64,000 bases of DNA. It comes from Diadema setosum. Its lineage: Eukaryota > Echinodermata > Echinoidea > Diadematoida > Diadematidae. Below, piece after piece: positions 25,001-32,700 of this stretch. Each line of letters opens with the position of its first letter. The stretch's first letter is position 1. The notes under the pieces are model-generated. The model did not search any database, was not told where the DNA came from, and worked only from the letters and a program-made list of their open reading frames with translations. Location: positions 19,089,206-19,153,205 of the forward strand of contig NC_092693.1 of assembly GCF_964275005.1 (NCBI RefSeq), written 5' to 3'. Made by a program: the position numbers and the translations under genes.

Positions 25001-25174
25001 CCCCATGACCCCGTGACCATCTCACCTGTGGAAGTTCTCGTCCGTGCCTTCCAGGTGCACCATCATGTCCTCCGCAGCAGCCAGGGACTCCGAACCCTGG
25101 ATGGAGGCAGACACGCTGGAGATCAGCTGCCTCACACTGGGCAGGAGATCGACATCTGCGTCCAGGTCGGCCAT
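322..25174 (-). CDS. TBC1D32: TBC1D32 (BROMI / broad-minded), complete coding region, about 30 exons
   Basis: TBC1D32 is a ciliary protein needed for cilium assembly and Hedgehog output; in vertebrates it works with the kinase CDK20/CCRK. Identification rests on recalled resemblance to the human protein: an N-terminus with [16 protein letters not shown], an internal block [19 protein letters not shown], and a C-terminal TBC-type domain. Exons read by GT/AG and phase: 25026-25174, 24387-24542, 23744-23948, 23087-23287, 22226-22304, 21578-21684, 20459-20520, 19714-19846, 18689-18745, 17972-18074, 17292-17429, 17025-17093, 15075-15217, 14416-14534, 13381-13582, 12491-12631, 11762-11842, 10891-10978, 10234-10352, 9957-10076, 9381-9469, 8914-9024, 6894-7102, 6361-6477, 5436-5589, about 5154-5275, 4217-4371, 3364-3504, 2463-2651, 322-435. 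Phases chain without a stop apart from the uncertain donor of exon 26. Total about 1,290 aa against about 1,257 in human. Confidence 0.93.
976..1364. mobile_element. piggyBac-like foldback MITE, copy P1
   Basis: About 390 bases with imperfect inverted halves, bounded by AGGGATTGTATAGT... and ...CATACCATCCCT and flanked by TAAA and TTAA. The inner arms carry GAAAATTGGTTTTGAAATGG-type sequence and its complement. An unoccupied version of the same site is present in a sister tandem unit (TTAA at 2278-2281), which shows insertion at TTAA. Confidence 0.75.
1502..1948 (-). mobile_element. Dispersed element with ACCTCCGCCAAG inverted ends, copy 1
   Basis: Begins ACCTCCGCCAAGCAG and ends CCTCCCTCGGCAGAGGT. 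It contains an AAACAAACAAAC run and a segment reading, in reverse, AAAGTTGTGAACGGATT. It matches the element at 60402-60879 in opposite orientation over most of its length. No coding capacity is visible. Similar CCTCCGCC...GAACGGATT repeats are, to my knowledge, widespread in marine invertebrates. Confidence 0.65.
2463..3504 (-). CDS. TBC1D32: TBC1D32 exons 28-29 (core of TBC-type domain)
   Basis: Exon 28 (3364-3504, 47 codons) gives [20 protein letters not shown] and ends SGYTASQ. Exon 29 (2463-2651, 63 codons) gives [20 protein letters not shown], then [18 protein letters not shown], the W, helix and G pattern of the second half of a TBC domain. I do not see the arginine-finger (IxxDxxR) or glutamine-finger (YxQ) motifs of active Rab GAPs, in line with the view that BROMI is not a conventional GAP. 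Exon 29 ends at a CAAG/GTGAGCC donor that is echoed in the adjacent intron. Confidence 0.9.
3975..4046. repeat. Short hairpin with 24-base arms
   Basis: The left arm GAGAATGAGAAGGGCGTTAA continues to GTTG. The right arm is its complement with two mismatches, around a 24-base loop. It lies in the TBC1D32 intron between exons 27 and 28. It may be a minimal foldback MITE; a partial match to one arm (AGAAGGGCATTAAG) occurs near 9758. Confidence 0.55.
4217..7102 (-). CDS. TBC1D32: TBC1D32 exons 23-27 (linker and start of TBC domain)
   Basis: Exon 23 (6894-7102) is proline-rich at its end ([20 protein letters not shown]). Exons 24 and 25 contain [20 protein letters not shown] and [16 protein letters not shown]. 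Exon 26 starts at 5275 with [20 protein letters not shown] and looks coiled. Its 3' end is uncertain: only a weak donor (GTATCC, exon end near 5154) keeps the frame into exon 27. Exon 27 opens the TBC-type domain with [20 protein letters not shown] and ends [20 protein letters not shown]. Confidence 0.82.
7840..8607. mobile_element. Nonautonomous piggyBac-like element D1
   Basis: A 768-base element flanked on both sides by TTAA (7836-7839 and 8608-8611), with inverted ends CCCTATTCTAACTGGG. The CCCT start and TTAA target match the piggyBac superfamily. Inside each end is a palindrome, GGGTCAATTTGACCC within longer G and C runs. The middle is AT-rich, with no transposase frame. It lies in the intron between TBC1D32 exons 22 and 23. 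Confidence 0.78.
8914..22304 (-). CDS. TBC1D32: TBC1D32 exons 5-22 (central helical region)
   Basis: Eighteen short exons encode a leucine-rich, mostly helical region without a catalytic motif, consistent with the scaffold-like middle of BROMI. Clear landmarks are [20 protein letters not shown] (exon 5), WIRFPD (exon 7), [17 protein letters not shown] (exon 16), [19 protein letters not shown] (exon 18), the block around [16 protein letters not shown] (exon 19), and [19 protein letters not shown] (exon 20). Exon phases agree across every junction. The introns carry most of the repeats described separately. Confidence 0.88.
11392..11635. mobile_element. MITE with TACTGTATACGCC inverted ends, copy 1
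   Basis: Starts TACTGTATACGCCGAATATT and ends ATATGGCGTATACAGT. The interior has several TTCGCGAA-like half-palindromes. TA-type flanks suggest Tc1/mariner or pogo mobilisation. It lies in the intron between TBC1D32 exons 17 and 18. Confidence 0.7.
12270..12435 (+). repeat. G-rich purine tract next to a TBC1D32 donor
   Basis: About 165 bases of GGGAGG, GGGAGT and similar, with many GGG runs on the plus strand, so the minus-strand transcript is C/U-rich here. The tract ends about 55 bases below the exon-16 donor at 12490. The sequence could form G-quadruplexes on the template strand; the translated ORFs it produces (proline- or glycine-rich) are artefacts of composition. Confidence 0.7.
13129..13365. 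mobile_element. MITE with TACTGTATACGCC inverted ends, copy 2
   Basis: Same family, opposite orientation: TACTGTATACGCCATCTATT at the left and CTTGCGAAATATACAG near the right. Worn compared with the copies at 11392 and 31798. Its right end lies within about 20 bases of the donor of TBC1D32 exon 15. Confidence 0.62.
14030..14125 (+). repeat. ATG/GAT trinucleotide microsatellite
   Basis: Imperfect (GAT)n/(ATG)n tract in the intron between TBC1D32 exons 14 and 15. Read on the other strand it gives a histidine/tyrosine-rich open frame that is not a gene. Confidence 0.8.
14151..14243. mobile_element. Mini TTAA element with AACCCG inverted ends
   Basis: About 93 bases, from ATTAACCCGCTGAGGACG to CCACAACGGGTTAA, with CGAGTATACTCG as a perfect inner palindrome. 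TTAACCC ends suggest a tiny piggyBac-type derivative. Directly right of it is a (GGA)n tract. Confidence 0.55.
15715..17022. repeat. 19-bp minisatellite with 76-bp higher-order period
   Basis: Monomers such as TGCATCATTTGATCACCAA (19 bases) run through the whole intron between TBC1D32 exons 12 and 13. From 16287 to about 16895 four monomer types repeat in fixed order. The TGCATCC-type monomer recurs at 16287, 16363, 16439, 16515, 16591, 16667, 16743 and 16819, exactly 76 bases apart. Outside that core the monomers are degenerate. The right edge touches the exon-12 splice donor at 17024. Confidence 0.92.
17213..17241 (+). repeat. (TG)n microsatellite
   Basis: About 14 TG units in the TBC1D32 intron between exons 11 and 12 (transcript order). 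Confidence 0.88.
19979..20008 (+). repeat. 24-G homopolymer
   Basis: The longest poly-G run in the window, in the intron between TBC1D32 exons 7 and 8. A 12-G run lies about 120 bases to the left (19868). Confidence 0.9.
20677..21068. mobile_element. piggyBac-like foldback MITE, copy P2
   Basis: Same family as the copy at 976. It begins AGGGTGTGTACAGTTCTGG and ends TATTGTACAGTCCCT, followed by TTAA. It lies in the TBC1D32 intron between exons 6 and 7. The arms pair over most of its length around a centre near 20880, where it has a perfect-looking ATAAAAGG...CCTTTTAT inversion. Confidence 0.75.
22002..22062 (+). repeat. (GT)n followed by a 15-G run
   Basis: A GT dinucleotide run (22003-22047) passes directly into a poly-G tract. 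Intronic in TBC1D32, between exons 5 and 6. The histidine/threonine frame on the minus strand is a by-product. Confidence 0.88.
22387..22613. mobile_element. MITE with TACTGTATAAGCC inverted ends, copy 3
   Basis: Begins TACTGTATAAGCCGTTATTT and ends ATAACAGCTTATACAGTA. TTCGCGAA and CTCGCAAAATCG lie inside. A subfamily of the element at 11392, in the intron between TBC1D32 exons 4 and 5. Confidence 0.65.
23087..24542 (-). CDS. TBC1D32: TBC1D32 exons 2-4 (N-terminal region)
   Basis: Exon 2 gives [20 protein letters not shown] and following acidic residues. Exon 3 gives [20 protein letters not shown] and a Ser/Asp-rich stretch ending [12 protein letters not shown], the counterpart of the human serine/aspartate-rich linker. 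Exon 4 gives a helical block containing [20 protein letters not shown] and [10 protein letters not shown], typical of a HEAT/ARM-like repeat. Exons 1-4 sum to 711 bases, an exact 237 codons. Confidence 0.9.
25026..25174 (-). CDS. TBC1D32: TBC1D32 exon 1 with start codon
   Basis: The ATG (complement of 25172-25174) opens [19 protein letters not shown] and the exon ends at a CAG/GTGAG donor. It leaves two bases that join exon 2 to give the R in HRYELVK. The start is chosen because the human protein also begins with a short acidic MAD-like leader at the same distance from the TDENFH motif. Any noncoding 5' exon further right could not be located. Confidence 0.92.
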
Positions 25175-25288
25175 TGCGGGATCAAGGGATGGGAGCTATG
25201 AGGCTCGAAGAACACAGGCACTCATGTGGCAGGACTGCATGAAATGTCATCCGACGCTTGAGATGACTGAAAGGAAAGAAAGGAGATA

Positions 25289-25910
25289 CAGTATTCATCG
25301 CATAATCGGGCATCTGATAATCGGGAACCTCGCTTAAATGACATATGTTTCCCAGAAACATTTCCAATGCATGTTATTTACACTGGATAATCGGGCGGGG
25401 ACCTCTGATAAACGGGACAATTTTTCTTCAAGCGATCTTTGATTTTGTTGATATTTTACACAAAAAAATCTACCAAAATACCACAACAATATTTCAAAGA
25501 TTCCCTATCAGTTGTCGTTTACATCGAACTGACACAGCAAGCTTCGGACTGGTGTGTTTTGACCTCCGTACATCCAGTACACGTACATGCATAGCCACGA
25601 AAGCGCCGTGTATAAGTATCCATGCCATTGCGAAACACATGCTTTCAGGAACATTCCTCTCCCCTACATATAAGCAAAGCCATGTGCAGGGAAAGCTAGA
25701 GGGTCGCGCCGAGGGGTAGCGTGGTTATGTATTCGTGTACATGTACAGTAGGTCAGTATGCATGTGTGTGTGTGTGTGTGTGTGTGTGCATTACATGAAC
25801 ATGTCGTATGCCGTTAGTGTATGGTGAGTGCTCATCGCGAAATCGGGCACCCCGCTTAAAGGGGCCGTGTTTGCTACTCCTAACCTGTCCCGATTATGCT
25901 ATGAATACTG
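25289..25910. mobile_element. pogo/Tc1-like MITE with CAGTATTCATCGCATAAT ends
   Basis: A 622-base element with inverted ends (CAGTATTCATCGCATAAT at the left; ATTATGCTATGAATACTG at the right) flanked by TA on both sides. ATAATCGGG-like motifs recur several times near the left end, as subterminal transposase sites often do. A (TG)n tract lies at 25764-25791. It sits just upstream of the TBC1D32 start codon. Confidence 0.75.
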
Positions 25911-28457
25911 TAGTAGCAAACATGAAATACAACAGTCAGAGTACTGTTGTGTAGGGTCCTTTACTTTACCACAAGAGGTAAACAAATGTTGATCTGGAGA
26001 TATTTGGCCTCATCATTATGAAACAGAGATTTTAACTTCTTTCTGCATGACCTTCAATTTAAATGTAAAGAAATGTTCGCAATTGTGTTAGGGACCAAGC
26101 TAGAGAGACAAAGGCTGTTTTAACAAAAAGGAAATGATGGCAAAGTCAAGAGTCAGGCTGGGCCACAAAAAGAAAAAAATGGCTGGTAGGAGGAGAGAAT
26201 GAGAAAGATAATGGACAGAAATGTTCCAAGGATGAAAAGGTGGAAAGAAAGAGTGGCAAGGTCAAGATTACAAGCAATAGTAAACAATATTATGTAGAAT
26301 AATAGGTCTAAACTGCAAGGTCTACTTAAAAATTCAACTGATCACAAATAATAGTGATATTGTTGCAGATGTCAGCTCCTTAAGCTCCTAAGAGGTCTAC
26401 CAGATTAACCTATTTGTCAAAAGATTACAGTGTATCTCCATTGATGCATTGCTCTGGTAAAATCTCTAATCTCCACCTAGGAAGTATTCAAGGAGACATT
26501 GCCTGGTGTTCTACATTTCTAGATACAGCAAGAAAACAGCTCATGACATGTCCGCATCTCGCATGTAAAAGCTCTCCTTTCAATTGAGAAACAAAGGGAT
26601 GGAATTTCTCATTAGACTCATGTACAAACCCCTAGTAGACCTTGCACACTATTAACATGATTAAGGTGCCTATAAATGTACAACATGATGAATAAAGAAA
26701 TTATTTTCATATCATTCCTGGACACATGGTCTAGATTCTAGTGGACATTGGAATACTGAATAGTAGAAACTATTAGTTACTAGGCTAGGCGTATAATCTA
26801 ATTTGACATGCACATCAAATCAAATGCCACTAATTTCTAACGTTACTAGACCTACGTCACTACTAATATACTAATAACTATCGACATGTCCTTACGACCT
26901 TAAGGCTTAGTATTTCAAGCAAATTGGGTGAACACTTGTAGAATTTCAACAAAAAAAGTAGGTAATAGATTACAACAATACTATTACTAACTACAAACGA
27001 GTAAACAGAGAAGCGATGCCTCTCTACTCTGGCCTAGGGTTGCTGGCATGGCCAGCAGGGGCAGGACACCAGGGGCTCCTATCCAGAAACAAAACAAAGC
27101 TAAACTTTACTGCATGCAACGCAGCACAGGAACAAGTGACATGCAGCTGCACAGCAGCAGCTACCGTGATACAGCGCTGTCTGAACGATAATGGAAGGAC
27201 CAATTCCGAGGGAAATCTCACGATTATCATACAACGATTTCACAACAAACACGCCAACAACCTCAACATGTTTGCAAATGCTTGAGTGGCTTGAGTTAAC
27301 TCATACCCAACATTGTACGAAAACTTCGAAAAAAAGAACAAGCAATTACCATATTTCGGTATTTCTGGCGTCTATGTTGTCAACACGACAGCGCCATTGC
27401 GGAATTTCGGACAAGAGTGTGTAGCGCCCTCTGTAGAGTGGCGATGTTGAATCTCGTTCTGTGATCTCTGCCCAGTCCCCATCTCGTTCAAGGTTCCTCG
27501 AGGACAATACAAGAGCACGTTCAACTCAATGGCAATCGGATTTCGACCTTTGCAACTGTCACGATGGTCACAATTCTTTTAGGCACAAATTGTCATGCAT
27601 TGCAACTTATAATACAATTTTCTCCAAACGTAAGCTTACGATATTGTAGGATTCCAAGGGATTTAATTAGTGTTCATCATGTCTGATAAATCACCCAAAA
27701 ATAAACACATTTCCCCAATATCCCTGATGAATTGGATTTCATTGTTTTCTTTTTCAACAACAGAATATGTCAAGAATAAGCAGATGGAAATTGGATACAC
27801 TGTATCTGTAAAGCACATACATACTCAGAGACAAGGCAAAGGTCCCTACTCAAGATTAGTTGAAAATGAGACGTTGGCATTGTGTAGCAACGTTGATTGG
27901 AAACACGTGTAGGCCTATTACTTCATGCTATACTTTAAAATGAGGTGTGAATAAGTTTCATGGAAGAACAAGCGTCTCAGAGCAAGAGGATGTGATGCTA
28001 TGAAGAATGTGAAGTTGTGTCATGCCCTGTCCATCTACCATGTCAGTATCAGGCATATCAGGTAAGCAGCAGAAAGGCAATCATGCACTTAATACATTGT
28101 ATGTCCAAGCTTGTTGAAATACATGTAATTATTTAAGTTTTGGTGCATGAAAGGAATGTAATGTACTTTTCTAGAAGAGTATCTCTAATTAACAAATTAA
28201 AAACCTAAAAGTCTGTTGACAGTGTTATGTTTTGTTAGTTTGAAAGTATGGTTGATATTATGATATTATGGCTACTGGTATATACATGTACAACATCTTT
28301 TGACTTTTGTGTATTCTACTGTATACAAACGTTCAAATGTTGTTTGATATAAAAATCATATTCACAAGAAATACACATGTGCACACAAACACATGCACAC
28401 ACAATTTTTATGATATTCTTTATTTGAATTTCATTCTATCAGGCTCTTTTTCACACA

Positions 28458-28491
<34 letters not shown>

Positions 28492-29411
28492 TCCACATCC
28501 TGATACACATAATTACTCGCTACAGAACACAAGCATAGCCACACCTGCTTTAGTCTGTCATTACATACACACACTGAGAAACGGAAGTTACAAGATTATC
28601 AATTTAATAACAAATAACTTGTGATGCATAAGTCAAGCTACATGATGAAGACAAAAGTACTACAAAATCACAGTTTTCACAGTGGTATAAAGTAAAAGAA
28701 ATGTGTTTCTGAGCAAAGCACTTGTGGAAACAAGACTTTTTCCCATCATGCTTTTGTTTACTTCAAAAATTAAATACTGTGAACTAAATAAACTTACATG
28801 TGCCTCTCCTCTTATAATTTATTTTACCCGCTGCAACTAGCTAGACAAAAAGTATTCCATTATTGACAGGTTTTGCAAAAAGCAAAGAAGAAAAAAAAAA
28901 TAAAGTGTGAACACTCCGCTTTCATATGTACACTGGAATGTTCACCCCACAAGTATCTCATACATCAATTTTTCTGCTCTTGCTAGGGTCTTATGCACTT
29001 AAACTGATTGATATCATTGGCTGATGGTCAAATGATTAGCCTCATAATGAAACACAATTACATGAGAAAGGGAGAGAGAAAGAGCACAAATGTGAATTAA
29101 ATAAAGTATCCTACCCAACAAAGTTTACCAACACTGTACAAACATCAATTTGCCCTTGACTTTGTGGGGGAAATTCAGGGTTTAGGTCATGAATCATTCG
29201 TAAGGACATGATAGAATAAATGTGCAATGTATCTGTTTCACTCGGAAGCTGCAGATAAAAAGATTGCTTAGCCAAAAATGAGGAGATAATCCATCATTTT
29301 CCTACAGATGAGCGGCACACCTCAGTGGTTGCCAGAACTTGAATCACATTGGTTTGATTGAGGGACTTGTATTGAAAAAACATGGAACCATTTTTTTTTT
29401 TTCCACCTACA

Positions 29412-29657
29412 GTTACTGTAAAAGCTGTTATTTTGGTGTACAGATATTTTTGTGAATGAGGTTGGACTTTTTTGCAGGATGCTGTTTTCAGGATTTGACA
29501 CCGAGGATATTGGAACTGCACTAACGCCTGTCTGTTAACTATGCTGGTGCATCAGGTGGCAACATTTTTGTGCGATGTTATATTCACGCACCCACAGTGA
29601 TTCATGATATTCACAAAAATTGAATCCTCACAAAAATATCAGCTTTTTTTACAGTAC
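29412..29657. mobile_element. MITE with TACTGTAAAAGC inverted ends, copy 5
   Basis: Left end TTACTGTAAAAGCTGTTATT, right end ATATCAGCTTTTTTTACAGT. A diverged member of the TACTGTATA group in which CpG-rich internal motifs have mostly decayed. It is in the SNRPD1 3' region, below the stop codon at 29790. Confidence 0.55.
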
Positions 29658-29789
29658 ATATTCCAACAATCAGAACATCAAACTGAAGCACTGCTTGTAA
29701 TCAAGTTCCCCTTGTGAATAGACATTTCTCCATGTCTGGGAAAACAAAACACTATTAACATAGATATACACAAAATAAGAGACGTTGTT

Positions 29790-32700
29790 CTATCTCCTTG
29801 GACCGCCACGCCCCCTGCCCCTGCCACGCCCACCTCGTCCTCTGCCACGCCCTCTTCCTCTTCCCATAGCTGAAAGAAAAAAAGCAGAGAAAAGAATCAT
29901 GAATTAGTATGCAATATGTTCTATAATACTGTAAAACCAGAAATTCTGATGTGACTAAACTTTCAAGAATTTTGCAAGGAGCTAAGATTTGAAAGTAAAA
30001 TGCATGCGGACGTGTTTGTATACACGATGCACTGAATGCCAGTGGCAATTCGACAAAGTTTCATGTCGTGACTGTTTCTGGTTTAACAATATCATAGAAT
30101 TCTGGATCACTAAGTAAGATGCTGTAGAAATCTGACAAGTGGACATGTTTTCTGTAAAATCATTGTAACTGTAGCATCATTTCTTTCTACTTTTTAGACC
30201 AACATAAAAAATAAATTTGAACCAAACATGAATGGAACACTACCCAAAGTGTTTGGATAGAATGGGACTTTCACAGCTTTGTTGTTAGCACAAAAACAGC
30301 ACTTGAACAGAGGTCCCACAAGTACAGAGCATTTACCAGAATTTCTGGTGCATAAACAGAAAGTTAGCATGCATCAGTGCAGAAAACATAGGAGTCTGAT
30401 AGTCAATGTTTATTCACAGAATACTTTCACTGACTGATTTGCTATCTACGTACTTGCATCACAACAGAACTCATTGGATCGCCATCTGTCACAAACCTAC
30501 AAATCCTTGTCATTGTTACAGAATGTGTGTGCTTAAATCTTGGGCTAACTGTCAGATAAATGCGAAATAGTGAAGCTAAGTCCGATTGTAAGCAACAAAG
30601 TTTGGATTCAGGTGGGCTCATTAAAGGTCCCCAGGAGCATTACAATTATTACTGGTCCCTCCAACATCAGGTTTGATGTAGAGACTCCAACTCAAAGCAG
30701 CTCTTAACCCTAAAAAGACTGGGCTATTTTGGTAGCTCGAAAGACTGGGGGGGGGCCTAAAGGGCCCCCCCTTAAGATCTCGGCCGTGGATTGCGCGATC
30801 ACCGCGGAAATTTGCACAATGGTAGTGTGCGATGTAATCTACAAGATCGTATATCTAAATTTTCCAAAATAGTCTTCTTTTATTTTATTTTGATTAATTA
30901 TGCTAATTTATGCGAGAAATCAGACTCTTTGATCTAAATCAGTAAATAAAGCTCCAAAAGTGCTCATTTTTGGTCTAATTATTCTTTGTGGCATTCTTCG
31001 CAAATGTACTTGAAAAAAAATTCGGTATCAAAATTAATTTCTTATTTATTTTATTGTTTTATGAATTTCTTATGTATTTCTTTGTTTTTTCGACCTTTTG
31101 TTTTTGCTGTTTTTTTCAACGAAATTTGCGGCAGACACTTTTCGAAGCATAATACTACTAAAACGAATTAATTCTAGCTATTGAGAGTAAAAATAAGCAT
31201 ATTTATATGAACCATGTGAAAAAACTCAATTTGCATTGACTTTGTACACAAAATCACATTTTTGAGCCATTTTCGGTCTCACGTGCATGTACAAAAAGTT
31301 ATGTAACTTCAGAACCGTACCCCCGGGCGTCACAAATTTGGCGTCAAAATGTGCGGGAAACTCGAAAGAAAAAAGTCATAGAGCATCGCGGCGAGAGCAT
31401 TGCGTGTTGCAGAGTAATCGCGCGAAATGTCGAGGGGGGGGCCTTTTAGGCCCCCCCCCAGTCTTTTTAGGGTTAAACCAGAGATTCTCCCGCCTGGATA
31501 CCCCAGCAAACTGGAGAATGACTGCATAAGCAGGTCTGCCAATATTCCCACATCCAAATCAGGGAGATTTCACACAGCAATCAGGGAGAGATCTGTGCGT
31601 TACATGCATTTCAATGGCCGAAAATAATTCCCAAATCACAGAGATTTCGATAGTCTCTTATTCAGACATGAACAGATTTTGACATTTCCAGGGAGACTCC
31701 TGCAGATTCAGGGAGACTTGGCAGCTCTGCACAAGCATGCGCACATCACAAGCTGGAAGGGTAACATCCCTTGTGGGAGGGGTCCAGGCTGGGGCTTATA
31801 CTGTATACGCCGAATATTTCGGTCAGGTGCTATTCGCGAAATTTAAGACACGCGAAAATATAGACTGATCCCGATGTGAATGTGACGTACGCGTGTACAC
31901 TTCTCCTTTCAGTAGAGGACTCCCCAATCGTGAATTTAACCACTCTCGAAATCATCGAGAGTTCCCGATTCGCGCAAATTTAGACTCGCGAATTATATGG
32001 TGTATACAGTAGTTGCTCTTTAGTGCTTTCTCAGCCTCATTTTTTTAACACATATGACAAAAACTATCTATAGAATCTATAGATCTATAGAATGTCAAAT
32101 GTTCAGGAGAGCAAAAAAACAAAAACAAAAACAAAACAAAAACATGGCAGCCAAAGCACTATATCAAATGGGATAGCCTTTTCCTTTCACATGCTGTGGT
32201 GGCTTCATTTGGGGGATTTGGACAGGACATCACTCAACTAATCATTTGATCATTAATCCAAAAAAGTCACTTTCACCAAAACTTGAGATGCAAGGACTTG
32301 TCACCCCAGCATTGACATGACAAAACTATAAGTTGGGCTGGCGACAGGTGAATTCCAAGCGGGAGAATTCAAACTCCAGCAGACGAGCGGGAGAAAATGG
32401 TATCAAAGTGGGAGATCTCCCACCAAATCAGGGAGAGTTGGAATCTCTGCGAGTAATGCCTCGACTTACATGCTTCCTTCTTCCTCGCCCGGGCTTTCGG
32501 TGTGTCGTCAATGAGGAGCTGATCCAGGGGGAGACTGTCTGGCAGGATGTAGTAGCGGATGTTGTTTCCACGGATACTGAGGGTCTCTAGTTGAACAGGC
32601 TCTCTGTTCTTGGGTGTGAGTTTGACCGATTTCAGGTGGGTGTTCATGCTGACATCAACACCTGAAAAATACAATATAGAAGTGATAATTTTTAAATGCT

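Larger units (their letters stand above)
25175..29789. other. Interval between TBC1D32 start and SNRPD1 stop
   Basis: Holds the presumed TBC1D32 promoter and 5' UTR, whose edges I cannot place, the MITE at 25289-25910, a (CA)n tract at 28452-28492, and the SNRPD1 3' UTR. AATAAA on the minus strand at 28818-28823 and 28426-28431 could end SNRPD1, but both are ordinary AT-rich matches. A GCGCCCTCTGTAGAG stretch near 27424 may mark the TBC1D32 promoter. No further gene is recognised. Confidence 0.5.

Noticed and set aside
27415-27440. CTCF-like site (complement of GCGCCCTCTGTAG)
   Set aside because: Only part of the consensus matches; a single short match proves nothing.
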